Shown: positions 10,485-20,877, counted from the first letter of the stretch. The stretch is 34,822 nucleotides of DNA from Reticulitermes lucifugus (GCA_026260175.1 JAKCWW010000453.1:76208-111029); one strand, 5' to 3'. Notes: generated by a model not told the origin, from the letters alone. Numbers and translations are program-made.

Positions 10485-10560
10485 CTGTAGCTCAATGGGT
10501 CAAGAAGTATCTGTCATCTTTGAAAACCAGTGGTTCTGTTCTGCATTCACGAGAACTTGT
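10485..10560 (+). mobile_element. Possible tRNA-like SINE scrap
   Basis: GTAGCTCAATGGGTCAAG resembles an A box region and is followed at tRNA-like distance by GTGGTTCTGTTCTGCATTCA, a weak B box. Single copy. Confidence 0.3.
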
Positions 10561-10919
10561 ACCTGGGCCGTATCCGGAATTCAGAGATGGGCACGTTCCA
10601 CAAAATCAAACTGCACTTCCTTGAGCTCAATTTTCATAATTTATCATTCTCTCATTTACCTATAGAACTCTCAAGCGGTCTCTTAAGATTTTCAGGCTAA
10701 ACATTTATATGCGTTTAACGTTTCCTCGTCTCTTCCTCCTATTTTTGATCATTTCAATAATAATATTAAAAATACGAATATTTTTTAATCTTCTCATTAT
10801 TGTTCTTATCCCGTTGTTAGTTGTACTGCTTCTTACGTATAAGTATTCCTCTCAGCATTATATGGCTTTTCTTATGTACAGTCATCCCCTTGTTTTATCA
10901 GAATTCAGTAGTCAATAAA

Positions 10920-11153
10920 CAGAACACACAAACATAACTGTTATACTGTTAAAACACTCGTTTTTACTGAATCATGCGTAACGTGTTTCGGCCGTACCGC
11001 CATCATCAGACACATCATGATAAAAATGTATATCCACTTTCCTGTCTGTATTTTTGTGATGATGTGCCTGATGATGGCGGTACGGCCGAAACTCTTTGCA
11101 TATTATTAAGTAAAAACGAGTGTTTTTGCAATATAGCAGTTGTGTTTGTTTCT
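10920..11153. mobile_element. Fold-back element with two inverted hammerhead-like cores
   Basis: Arms at about 10920-11026 and 11051-11153 are inverted copies around a 24-bp spacer. Each arm carries the same 25-nt core: CTGATGA, TGGC, GGTAC, GGCC, GAAAC (minus strand 11009 to 10985; plus strand 11068 to 11092). CTGATGA and GAAAC are the invariant hammerhead residues, with a short GGC/GCC stem II between them. The outer arm halves share AAAACACTCGTTTTTACT. The cores are much better conserved than the arms around them. An open frame at 10974-11171 is a by-product. Confidence 0.7.
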
Positions 11154-11278
11154 TATTTATTTACCACTTAGTCACATGGTTTTATTAACTTTATTATTAG
11201 AAATTTGGCTGGAAATACGTTTAGTGTATGATTAACAAAATCAAAGTGTATCATGTGGGATTAAAAAAATACCCATTG

Positions 11279-11362
11279 ACGCTGCGAAACGTTTCCAGAA
11301 CATCCCAGAAGATCGAAGAACTCAACCTCGTCGCTGTGAGAGCCTAAAGTCTCGTTTAATCA
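11279..11362 (+). mobile_element. Solo copy of the module downstream of the hammerhead core
   Basis: CATCCCAGAAGATCGAAGA followed by CGCTGTGAGAGCCTAAAGTC matches the module seen in the fold-back elements at 25710 and 26797 and the pieces at 22615, 31348 and 32165. Read through, it gives FQNIPEDRRTQPRRCESLKS, a peptide that recurs in similar form in the other copies. It is not a protein gene. Confidence 0.5.
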
Positions 11363-11534
11363 TAACTGTTTGGATAGAAGCCTAGTTTTTCGAATTTCAG
11401 TTTTGTGTTAGTGATCGGAATCGAAATTCGACTGGGAAATCAAATATTTGTGATGACGCTTGTCATGGGTTTCCCTCAAATCCTGCACACTACCACTAGG
11501 GCAGTGGGTCACATTCAGATGGAAAAATAAATTT

Positions 11535-11660
11535 TTATTGTACGTCTGGCATAGCGGCTATGTTCCTGACTTGTACTGGCGAAGCTCCCGTATTCAAGCT
11601 GGACAGGGCTGTCGACTGCTTTAAATGAAAGTTTTCATAGTTGTACTGCTAAAAAGGCGA
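11535..11660 (+). mobile_element. SINE-like element, single copy
   Basis: TGGCATAGCGGC (11547-11558) fits the A box well and GTATTCAAGCTGGACAGGG is a decayed B box region at the right distance. The following GACTGCTTTAAATGAAAG and GTTGTACTGCTAAAA look like the body of an insect SINE I have met before, but no second copy is here. Confidence 0.5.
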
Positions 11661-13360
11661 ATATTTGGAAGGACATTTAAATAGGCTTCAGCCGATTTCC
11701 TTCAGATATTGACTTAATGACTATGCAGAATCACATTTTCGTCTCATTCGTCCCCGTAAAATACCTGAAGTTGAAACAGTACAGTTATATAAATAACTAT
11801 TGGCTTATATTCACTTGTTATCTTAGGAAACTTACGGTTGTTACTCAAATATTGCTATTTGAAATTGGCATAATTAATAAACAAGCACAAATATTCAACT
11901 CGGATTTATACAACATACGTCTATGTGATAGCAAATAATTTGCGCGAACTCGAAAACGCGTAAAACGAAACGCCAATATTCTCATGTTGTAACTGTGCCT
12001 ATGTTTTGCCCCACACTTACAGTAGTTCACGTCTGTTCTTTACAACGTATGTTTGCTATTTAAACGGCATCTCACTGTGTCAGTGAGCGTACGTCCGCGG
12101 GCAGGCGTATGCAAGTCGCACGTGCATTCTAACAGCTTACCCATTACCAACACCATGCTAAATGCGCTAATTCTGGAACCCGCCTCTCAGTGCGTGGACA
12201 CAACAAGATATGCCTCACGTTTATTTGGGATCAATTCTCCACTTTACTTCGAAGTTTATATGTTTTCAGCCATGCCATCAACAGACGTATACAGTACGTA
12301 ACATTATATCACACTAATCAAACACAGGCGTACGGTATTACTTGGCGTAAACGATTTGTCTAAACACTGACATTGAATGTTAAATATTTTCTTTAATTTT
12401 TTTTGTGTAATCAATGCGGTTTGCTTCAGCATCAATTCAAGTCTACGGTTCGCAAAATATTGTCCAAATTCTTTTACTTGGAAGCAGTTTCGTACTGAAC
12501 CTTCATGTAAAGAGTCACGAGGCACAGTCTCCATAGACAGCTATATGTATATTTTCCCTGGTTATATTTCAGAAGTTTCGTGTTTTAGGTTATGTTTATA
12601 TTATATTTCGAATAACAGTCGTACTTTACTAACTACCCTAATTTACATGTTTCTAACAGATATGGGTTCACGTCGACACAAAAGCTCTACTTATAATATG
12701 GTGGAGTAATTGTGAATTTTGTGAACATCGGCTCAATAGAAATCATAGTTTACATAAGGCCGTAAACAAAATTTTGACTTTATATCTTTCTTTCTATTTG
12801 GATAAAATTCTGTAAGAAAGATGTGCACAAAACGTTACTAAGACACTGAGATTCCTAACAATCGGCACGGTACAAGCTTGCTTAATAGCGCAAGTGAATT
12901 TGTATCCGTACTGTCTGCATGTTTTGTCCGATTTGGGCGAAATTCGGCATTAGAGAACGGCGCTTACATCTTTTGAAAATTTGTGAGTTTCGCGAAAATC
13001 AGGGCAGCAAACACCGTTCTTTTCTGTGGGCGTAAATTATATTACATTTACCCACGCACCGTGAGATTTTGTAGCATTTTAAAATTAAGGAAAGCCTCGT
13101 AAAATCTGTGTTCTCTGTTACGGACAAACCAGTTACAATCTTGTTTACCTAACATTCAACATTTGGGTCCAAATAAAGTGGTAGTCTTACCTTTTTTACG
13201 CAAAATTGCAGTTCGTTTTGTTTCTGGCCTCTAAATAGTAATTTATGTAGTTGGACATAAATGTTGACATATATTTAGTTTCATGCTAACAACATTAGTA
13301 ATGTTTTACGTCATTATGTAAATTAATCCTGTAGAACATAAACATTATATAGGGACTAGG
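11661..13360. other. No feature seen, apart from a weak repeat block near 12930
   Basis: Short open frames at 12053-12301 and 12377-12709 (plus) and 12304-12534 (minus) have AT-driven composition and no motif. The block around 12930-13015 is loosely similar to 4890-4930. Confidence 0.5.
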
Positions 13361-13361
13361 T

Positions 13362-13440
13362 GGGTAGTGGTGTGAAGGTCGTTCAGAAGAGAACAGGGCA
13401 TCCACTAAGAACAGGACTGTTGGTTTAAGGCCCACAGATC
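13362..13440 (+). mobile_element. Possible tRNA-like SINE scrap
   Basis: GTGGGTAGTGGTGTGAAGG and, at tRNA-like distance, TTGGTTTAAGGCCCAC could be decayed A and B boxes. Single copy and weak. Confidence 0.25.
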
Positions 13441-14139
13441 TTTTAGACTCTAACAATTAAAAAGAGAAACTTGTATGAAATACTTCTGTGTGTTCAGACT
13501 TTATTGATATTTTTTCCCCCTAATTCTATTTGTGTTGGATTCATGAAGTCTTAATAGGCGTAGATTTTATTTAATATTTTCTTACACCTTAACGTGTAAG
13601 AAGGAGTTCCTTATAAAACTCAATGCCCACTTCCTTGTTACATAGATTTATAGTTCTACATTAACTCTGCTTAACTTTCGTGACGAAGGCAATACAATCC
13701 TTCTAAAGGTCGAGAGCCACTCATCTAACGATACAACGCCCCATCACACAAGACCTTAATCTTCTGCAGCATTGCACTGAGATCTTTAAATCTCGCTGCT
13801 GTAGCTTTGATTATAATCAATTATCTTCATAAGAAATTTTAAGATTTCTCCTCTTTTTTTAATTTTTTACACTTTTAGCAAAGAAGACACATTTCTTACA
13901 TGTAGGAATTATGATATTTATTACACCTAGAGTACAAGAGTCGCTGGATGAGGCAGAGTTGTTATGGAACAGACAGGCACATTTATTCATTGCAGGAATC
14001 GCCATATGAAGGTGTATATATAGATATTTGGAGCACATTCAAAAGTGTCCACTCATATTAAAATAATTTTTAGAGTTATAAATGCAATTTTATGTAATAT
14101 TTTAGTTGCTGAAGGATACTTGGTCCAGTCAAATACGTC

Positions 14140-14703
14140 CAATCTGCAGTTTTTTTAAGGCGCGTTCGCAAAATTGCGAAATGCGACTATTTGATTCGTC
14201 ATGTATGTCTGGCTATCCTTCCGCATGGAACACCTTGGCTCCCACTGAACGGATTTTCATGACATTTGATATTTAAATATTTTTCGAAGATTGTCGAGAA
14301 AATTCAAGTTTGATTAGAATCTGACAAGAATAACGGTTACTTTATATGAAGATCTATCTACATTTATGACAATATCTCGCTGAATTCTTCTGAGAATGAT
14401 AAATATTTCAGACAAAAGTTTTACAGAAAATCAAAACACATTTTACGTATGTTGAATAACGTGTTTATGAGAAACGTGCCGTTTGTGAGATAATGTGGAA
14501 AAATGTGGTAGAGCCGAACAGGCCACAGATGACAATATAATACGGGGCATGCCCTTTGCATGCTGGATAAATAAGGCTGTAGACACACACTGATAATATT
14601 TAATAATTTTGCTTTTCCACGGCACAAATGTTACGCGAACACGCCTCAATGTTACTTTTATAAGTACATTGCCTCTCTTGTTTTTCATGCTATTAGGCTG
14701 CAA
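14140..14703 (-). repeat. Long dispersed repeat of a widespread animal type
   Basis: I recognise two anchors from recurrent read-through peptides in insect sequence. One is FSTLSHKRH, on the minus strand near 14480. The other is the stretch TTCGCAAAATTGCGAAATGC (14165-14184) with CTATCCTTCCGCATGGAAC just after it. Together they suggest one element of 500 bp or more. The 86-residue minus-strand frame at 14443-14703 is read-through of this repeat, not a gene. The element's class and true ends are not visible here. Recognition is from memory and unverified. Confidence 0.5.
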
Positions 14704-15067
14704 TTTTTGATTAGTCCAAATGACATTGATCCACGTGAAGTGAACAGAGTTTTACACTGGACACGTTTGATTGTTGCAGTGGTCCAAAAATTTATTTCAA
14801 TAAATTTATATTGCTTGATTCTTCAGCTGTTTTAAGATACTCTTTCGACTGCTGAAGTTATAAGGAGAACGATATTTGGTATGGGCCACGGATTCCGGGT
14901 AGGCAATGCTAAAGACACTGGAAAACGCCACGAAAACTTGTCTAGGTAGCCGTAAAGCCTGCAAAGTTCCAAACCCGAAGAATTTATATGGTGATTAGTC
15001 CAAAGATTGTCATTTCTTACAATAAATCTTGTATGATAATTGTGATAATCCATATTAACAGGTCAAG
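14704..15067. other. No feature seen
   Basis: No supported gene or repeat. Confidence 0.5.
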
Positions 15068-15069
15068 TA

Positions 15070-15802
15070 CAGGTAGGACTCGGTTTACGCCGCTTCAATT
15101 TACGCCCGCTTCACTTTTGCGCCTCTCATAGATCACGATTAGAGGGGGTGATGAGTCATGACTCAGCCAGACTTCCTAGCACAGATGGTCCCGACGTTGT
15201 AATAAATCTATAATACTAAATGATAAAGTACGGCCTAAAATTTAAATAATTAAACAAAAAAGGGAATATAAAATGGGACGAGAAAAAGCAAATTACATTA
15301 ACCACGGACTAAGAACTGCATGTGAACTGACAAACAGTACTGGTGTCTAGAGAACAGGACGCCCAAAGGTTAAGTTTGATTAAAATCAATGCAAGAGGCT
15401 ATTACTCTTATCAATAAGGGATGTGAGATCTTCTGTAGCAACGACCCCAACTGGGAGCGGAGCTCAACCGTTAAGGGAGGAATTGTGACAGTTCTACAGC
15501 CATGCTATAACTTATTGTCAGAAAAGGAGAAAACCAAATAGACATCTATTCTATCGTTTTTCAAGCAGTAAATTTTCTTTCTTTTTTCTTAAACATTATC
15601 TTAAATATTATACAATTTTCAATACGTAAATTTCATGAAATAAAACATTTTTCAAGTATTTTGTGTTGATTACTGAAAATCTTGGAACGGAACCTCATGT
15701 ATTTACATATGTTCCCATTATATTTTTGCTTCAATTTACGCCGCTTCATTTTACGCCGGAAATCTCAGGAACCTAACCCCGGCGTAAACCGAGTCCTACA
15801 TG
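15070..15802. mobile_element. Non-autonomous DNA transposon with TIRs, pogo/Tigger-like
   Basis: The left end CAGGTAGGACTCGGTTTACG and the reverse complement of the right end (CATGTAGGACTCGGTTTACG) form terminal inverted repeats. The motif TTTACGCC is repeated several times inside both ends, as in pogo/Tigger-type termini. A TA precedes the left end (15068-15069); the right flank has CA, so a TA target duplication is only partly kept. The 733-bp interior has no long open frame and no transposase motif that I can recognise. Superfamily is inferred from the termini. Confidence 0.7.
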
Positions 15803-15924
15803 CATGATTGAATCAATCCATGTAGCAGAACCATTTTTGAGAAGCTAATAGTCGCTTAGCTTGTCAAAAATTTAGACTTGTTTGGAATAAGAGGATTCGT
15901 GTGTCGTTGACAAAAGTCTGCCAC

Positions 15925-15968
15925 AAGTCTTCTTCTTCTTCTTTTTTCATCTTCCTCCTCCTCCTCAA
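15925..15968. repeat. TTC/TCC pyrimidine tract
   Basis: CTTCTTCTTCTTC followed by TTCCTCCTCCTCCTC. The minus-strand frame over it (15856-16077) encodes an E/R-rich run for that reason only. Confidence 0.9.
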
Positions 15969-16137
15969 CCTGCTTCCTCTCTTCACGGATTAGAAGTTCA
16001 GGTCCTTTTTCGAATTCAGAATTAACCTCTGAAAGTATTATGAATATTGTGGATCTTTTTCGAAGGGTAAACGGCATATCATAAATCTTCCATCAAAACA
16101 ATACAGCACAACACGCAGATAAAACTCGTATATACAT

Positions 16138-16225
16138 TTATGCCCCAAATGGGATTCGAAATGACGATTCGAAGATCACATATTTCGAAGAGTGCTTTGT
16201 CACTGGCCACAAACATCTCTTGGAT
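16138..16225 (-). mobile_element. Possible tRNA-like SINE scrap
   Basis: On the minus strand TTTCGAATCCCATTTGGGG resembles a B box and its flank, preceded by GTGGCCAGTGACAAAGC as a possible A box region. Single copy. Confidence 0.35.
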
Positions 16226-16234
16226 AAAATTTTA

Positions 16235-16925
16235 ACGAAAACCAGAGGGACCTAAAATATACCTTTGAATATAAAAAATGGTTGATTCATAGACAGTGGT
16301 CACTCTTTTAAAGGCACTTTTATGGAAGAGAACTTGTACTTACAACTGAAGGTTGAAACGCCACGCGCTCGGAACATTTACGTGGTTAGGAACTATCGTA
16401 TCGGATGTCGCCATTAGATAAACAAACATCTCTTGGTGAGCTTGTAAACGGTTAGGCGGGGAGTTCAGTGAACACGGAACTTACCGTAAGTGCCTGCGTA
16501 GGAATAGTCTTGAACTTGCGTGCGCAGTACACATCTTATGGCCGTGTCAGGCTTCTTCATACAAGATGCCTAGCAAAGTAGTGAACCAGAGAGAATAAAA
16601 CAGTTAATGCCTGAAACTCTGCAGAGTTGCGACAGTTAGTCTATTGTAGCACTTTATGAAGAGGATAACCAAGACAGTTGGACTGTCCACGAGATTATTT
16701 TATTTTAGTCGTAATACCCTACTCTGCTTTTAGCAATTGTGCAATTTTTTGGACCAAAAATAGTATATAAACACAGAATTTTCAGTAAATTAATGCACAA
16801 ACTATTTGAAATTTTAGGATAATTCAAATGATTTTGGCAGTCATAATTGATATAATGTTATAAATCTAACTGTCATGACGTAGCAGAATCCTTGAAAACT
16901 AACAGTGGTTCAGCTAGTCAATAAA
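16235..16925. other. No feature seen
   Basis: No supported gene or repeat. Confidence 0.5.
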
Positions 16926-16929
16926 ATCG

Positions 16930-17195
16930 CCATCTATTAAAATCCAATGTTCATTACCGTGTTCACATCAGTCCTTCACTTAATTCAATGTGAGCCAAAT
17001 AAATCCACTTCACAACTTCGAAGTCTGTTACTTTAAGATCCATATTAATATTATCCCCCCATACACACCTGGGTTTACATAGTGATCTCTTTTCTTCGTA
17101 TTTTTCGACTAAAGGTTTTTATAAGTTTCTGTCATCGTTTCTCTGCCTGATGTATGTACTTCCAAGTTCATACTTCTTATTCTGATCAACCTAAA
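16930..17195 (-). pseudogene. LINE reverse transcriptase ORF, C-terminal relic (copy 2)
   Basis: Minus strand. The last part reads VVKWIYLAHIELSEGLM, equivalent to the (D)WI.LAQ.R..WR block of copies 1 and 3. Before it, the nucleotides GGATAATATTAATATGGATC match the stretch that encodes W.DNIKMDL in this LINE ORF, and GAAGAAAAGAGATCACTATG matches the K.EGKRPLG part. Stops and frameshifts interrupt it throughout. It covers roughly the last 80 codons of the ORF and no catalytic motif. Confidence 0.6.
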
Positions 17196-17199
17196 AATA

Positions 17200-18025
17200 A
17201 TAGTTTATGATGATTGTAATAACAATAAAAGTTTAATAAAACCGAAATACAGGACAAGTAGGTTTACTTGCAGGCATATTAGAACAGTGTGAATAATTTT
17301 AAAATATTATTTCTGGTCTTGGTTTAGGTTTAATCTACTTACAGACATAGGCTTGTACATTGCGAAATACACAATCACAAATACGTCAAACTTCATAATC
17401 ATTGTACTTATCAGTATCACAGATTAATGTCTTGACATTGTTACAGAAGAAGGGTTAAAACTGTTTTTTTCTAATAGTTTTTGGACAACCGCGGCATGTA
17501 CTCTTTGGTTTATTTTAAGGGAAGAGTTTCGAGATTTCAGTTTTCAGGTACCCTTTACAAATGTTCTAGACTTTTCTCATGGTAATTAATTTGTCATTAT
17601 TTTGTTGATATACGAGTATTTCTTTTTTAGGTCTGCTGTAACAATTTTTTTGCTTTCCAACAACGTATCTCCGTTACCGCTCTAAGGCACTGCGGCCTTT
17701 CATGTTCCAAACTGTACTGTTATCAGTGTCCATCATCCTTATAAAAGCAGCCCCAATTCTTATAATCCCGAAGTGTTTGTTTCAAGTAAATGATTGACAG
17801 AACAATCTGTAAGGTCTGTGAGGATCTTGAAGTGGACGGCTTTGGCCCCGCGACAGATTATTGTTAGAATCGTTTCCGTGATTTTCCTCAGTCCAACCTG
17901 ATATTCTGAGACAACACCTCTTTACGCCACGACCCCTTCCTTCCATACCCTTTCCAATTCATTGTTAATCAATCTCACTATCCAACACTCTATAGTGTAA
18001 CTACTGATCTCGTCATTACGTAAAC
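17200..18025. other. No feature seen
   Basis: No supported gene or repeat. Confidence 0.5.
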
Positions 18026-18237
18026 CATAAGTGAGGGGTATCCAACCCGCGGTCTGCCAGGTTGTGGTACACGGTCCGCTGTAACAAGTGTAAATTATAT
18101 GTATCATAAAAATACAAAATAATTTATGAGATTGGATACACCACATAGTGTGATTTGTAAACGCACGGCCTGCGAACGAGTCCACAATAGTGTGTGTGGC
18201 TCCTTGCCAAATAAGGTAGGACACCCCTGCCATAAAC
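18026..18237. mobile_element. hAT-like MITE with 8-bp target duplication
   Basis: The element spans 18034-18229 (196 bp). The left end GAGGGGTATCCAACC and the reverse complement of the right end, CAGGGGTGTCCTACC, form short terminal inverted repeats of hAT type. The flanks are CCATAAGT (18026-18033) and CCATAAAC (18230-18237), an 8-bp duplication with two changes, which is the hAT target length. No transposase. The 103-residue minus-strand frame across it is chance. Confidence 0.75.
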
Positions 18238-18484
18238 GAAAAGGCTGACGTGGGACATATTATTTTAACACGAGCTGAGAGAGATGTTTTAATTTAGGGT
18301 TTGCAGTGTAAATTCTACGTCTGTGGCATATATTGGCAGAGATATTATAATAACTACTATCAATTGTTTTGTTCTTATAATGTCCAAGTGGGCCCACAGC
18401 ACAAGAGAATTTCTTTATTTGTGGATAAGTTATTTCTGTCTTTGTAATGTATTCAAACTCAGTGTGGACGTATTTAATAATTTC

Positions 18485-18715
18485 GGCCCTATCATGTCTC
18501 AGGGTGTTAGTCGCTGGCCTCTCACCTTGGATGCCTAGTTTCGATTCCAGTTTAGTCCATGTCGGATTTGTGGTAAACATAGTGTCACTGGAAAAGGGTT
18601 TTGTTTGAGTACTTCGGCTTTTCCCTGTCAGAAAATTTTATCAATGCTCCATACTCATTCACTTATCCATTACCGACGCTATATATTCTTAGTAATTGAT
18701 ATCATTGTTAAATAA
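18485..18715 (+). mobile_element. SINE family A, alternative tail
   Basis: Head TCATGTCTCAGGGTGTTAGT and GCTGGCCTCTCACC, body GTCCATGTCGGATTTGTGG, GTACTTCGGCTTTTCCCTG. After CCCTGTCA it continues as CTTATCCATTACCGACGC and TCTTAGTAATTGATATC, shared with 23378 and, inverted, with 5759, instead of the standard GGGTTGCACAATAAGCC tail. Confidence 0.8.
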
Positions 18716-18818
18716 CACACATCAATTCACATGTATGTGGAGGGAGTTAATACAAAAGCACGGAATTGGTAGCAGGTAATAAAAGGTAAGTTTGGAGTTG
18801 CTGTATTTTGTAGACAGA

Positions 18819-18985
18819 ATGGAACAAACAAGTTTTACAAGAAAAATCTCTGAAACCAAGCAAGAAGACAGAAGGCAAGTGGCAAGACCAAGATTAAGAC
18901 TGCTGGAAAATAACGATCAGCAAGTGCTGAATATAGAGAAGGGCAATAAGTGCAGAAGGGCATCTGTTTTAGATGTGGTCATCCA
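18819..18985 (+). pseudogene. Second LINE-type ORF, C-terminal relic
   Basis: Plus-strand frame with KISETKQEDRRQVARPRLRL, a short loop, then NKCRRASVLD. This resembles the end of another class of non-LTR reverse transcriptase ORF that reads ..EGRR.VGRPRLRWLD.V..D....WRRKA.DR.EW. The tryptophan after PRLR is lost and the middle is decayed. The frame runs on into the GGAA array, which is why it looks long. It is a dead 3' fragment; the clade cannot be told from this piece. Confidence 0.55.
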
Positions 18986-19000
18986 GCGAAGGAATAAGTG

Positions 19001-19445
19001 GGGAAGGAAGGAAGGAAGGAAGGAAGGACGGAAGGAAGGAAGGAAGGACGGAAGGAAGGAAGAAAGGAAGGAAGGAAGGACGGAAGGAAGGAATGACGGA
19101 AGGAAGGAAGGAAGGAAGGACGGAAGGAAGGAAGGAAGGAAGGAAGAAAGGAAGGAAGAAAGGAAGGAAGGACGGAAGGAAGGATGGAAGGAAGGACGGA
19201 AGGAATGACGGAAGGAAGGACGGAAGGAAGAAAGGAAGGAAGGAAGGACGGAAGGAAGGAAGAAAGGAAGGAAGGAAGGACGGAAGGAAGGAAGAAAGGA
19301 AGGAAGGACGGAAGGAAGTAAGGAAGGAAGGAAGGAAGAAAGGAAGGACGGAAGGAAGAAAGGAAGGACGGAAGGAAGGAAGGAAGGACGGAAGGAAGGA
19401 AGGACGGAAGGAAGGAAGAAAGGAAGGAAGGACGGAAGGAAGGAA
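19001..19445. repeat. GGAA/GGAC tetranucleotide array
   Basis: About 445 bp of GGAA units with scattered GGAC, AGAA and a few TGAC or TGGA variants, kept in one tetranucleotide register for most of its length. The plus strand is almost all purine. Open frames on both strands (KEGR-type on plus, LPSF-type on minus) exist only because GGAA and TTCC make no stops. Confidence 0.97.
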
Positions 19446-19719
19446 GGGATTTAAATGGCCATGCCATGGCTCAGGTGGTTAGTCGCCGGCCTGTCACCTC
19501 GGAGGCCAGAGTTCGATCTCGGGTCAGTCTATGTGGGATTTGCGGTGGACAAAGTGGCACTGGGACAGGTTTTTCCCCAAGTACTTCGGTTTTNNNNNNN
19601 NNNNNNNNNNNNNNNNNNNNNNNNNNNNNNNNNNNNNNNNNNNACAATAAGCCTCAAGGCTGCGGTGCGTCCGTAGCATCTGCTGCGGGGCCCTTCACCA
19701 AAAAAGGGGGGATTTAAAT
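19446..19719 (+). mobile_element. SINE family A, standard tail, with 11-bp TSD and internal gap
   Basis: The SINE occupies 19457-19708. Head: ATGGCTCAGGTGGTTAGTCG and GTTCGATCTCGGGTC. Body: CACTGGGACAGG. Tail: ACAATAAGCCTCAAGGCTGC, GCATCTGCTGCGGGGCCC and an A6G run. GGGATTTAAAT occurs at both edges (19446-19456 and 19709-19719), a perfect 11-bp target duplication, so this copy is fairly young. It landed directly at the end of the GGAA array. Its middle is hidden by 50 Ns. Confidence 0.93.
19594..19643. other. Assembly gap (50 N)
   Basis: Fifty Ns inside the SINE. In the three other standard-tail copies the same interval is 70, 91 and 80 bases (copies at 3589, 27969 and 29906), so the true missing length is probably 70-90. 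Confidence 0.95.
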
Positions 19720-19724
19720 TATTT

Positions 19725-20735
19725 TGTAACCAAGTGAAGAGCAAGGTGATGGTAATGACTTAATGACAGTAGAGACCCCTAAGGGATTTGTGCACATTGT
19801 CTAGTCTATGTTTATTAACGTAAGAATTAGAAGAGTCTTTGTCTTTCAACGACTATTGCGAACACTTAAGCTAAGTTTTATCGAACGTTATGATGATTTG
19901 TAAATGATAAATGAAATAGGATGTACTTGAAAGCGCTGTGTCCTGTTAATGTACTGTCCCAGCACATGGCTGTAAGTCTGAAATAAACCACTGACATATA
20001 TGGATAACCGGGTTCCGCCGCTCAAGTTGTAACCCTTGTTTTCTCGAATAAGAAGTCAGATGCAAATCTCTCGCAGCACAATTTAATAGAAGAGGAGTAA
20101 GAGGTCATAATTAGAACTGCTCGCTCTTTTTAAAAATGTCAAACTGAAAATATTTCGTTACAAAGAACAAAATAATTTTATGTTACTCAAGAAAAGTAAG
20201 AGATCTTGCCTTACCAACGCGGCTATATTTTATTTATGAAAGAAAAGAAGCTGGTGAAATAATAGCATTACCTTTGTGCAATCAGTGAAAGCAGTAAGTT
20301 ACACCCATGCTCTACTATAAAGAACGGATGGGGGAAACACATATTTATGTTCCTTTTTCTACGAAAGAAACTCAGGTTTAAATGACCAGACGATACGAGT
20401 TCACTGTTCTTTTTTTTTTTTTTGGTAAACCAAACTTCGTCCTGTTTCTTGAAAGTAGTCAAACAAACCTTGGCTATTGGGGAACCTGTAATTAAAATGA
20501 AGGGCGTGTATCTACATTGGAATCACCCTATGCCGAGTATATGGCCAGTCTCAAGAATATAACCAAGGTGAGGCTAATACAACGCTCTGTGGAAGAGGAA
20601 TAAAAAGCGAGCAAAAGGAGGAGAAGAGGTACAAGAAAAAAGCGACTGTACAACACAAAAAGCATCTTCAGTTAAATTACACCTTCACACATGGATAACG
20701 CAGCTTCGACTGGAAATTTGTGTTTGTGGAGTAGA
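19725..20735. other. No feature seen except a T15 run
   Basis: No supported gene or repeat. The T15 run is at about 20409-20423. Confidence 0.5.
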
Positions 20736-20739
20736 GTAC

Positions 20740-20805
20740 CTCTCAGTTGGTTCGCTGCTAAGGGGCCGCAGTCGTATCCCTAAGAAGCAAGAGTGGAAAA
20801 GGTCA
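20740..20805 (+). mobile_element. Possible tRNA-like scrap
   Basis: CTCAGTTGGTTCGCTGCTAA and GCAGTCGTATCCC have the order of a tRNA D arm and T arm, but there is no closing stem and no second copy. Confidence 0.3.
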
Positions 20806-20877
20806 GCCCACTATTTTATACGCATTTTACGTGTACCTTCTGCGAGATATTGTTATTTAGTTGGCCTATATGATCAG

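Noticed and set aside
15856..16077. Highly charged E/R-rich peptide
   Set aside because: The charge comes from the TTC/TCC pyrimidine tract. Nothing else in the frame looks like a protein.
18792..19482. Long open frames (up to 169 residues) of KEGRKEGRK or LPSFLPSF type on both strands
   Set aside because: They are the translation of a GGAA tetranucleotide array, which cannot contain stops in these frames. No start context, no non-repeat domain and no codon-use signal.
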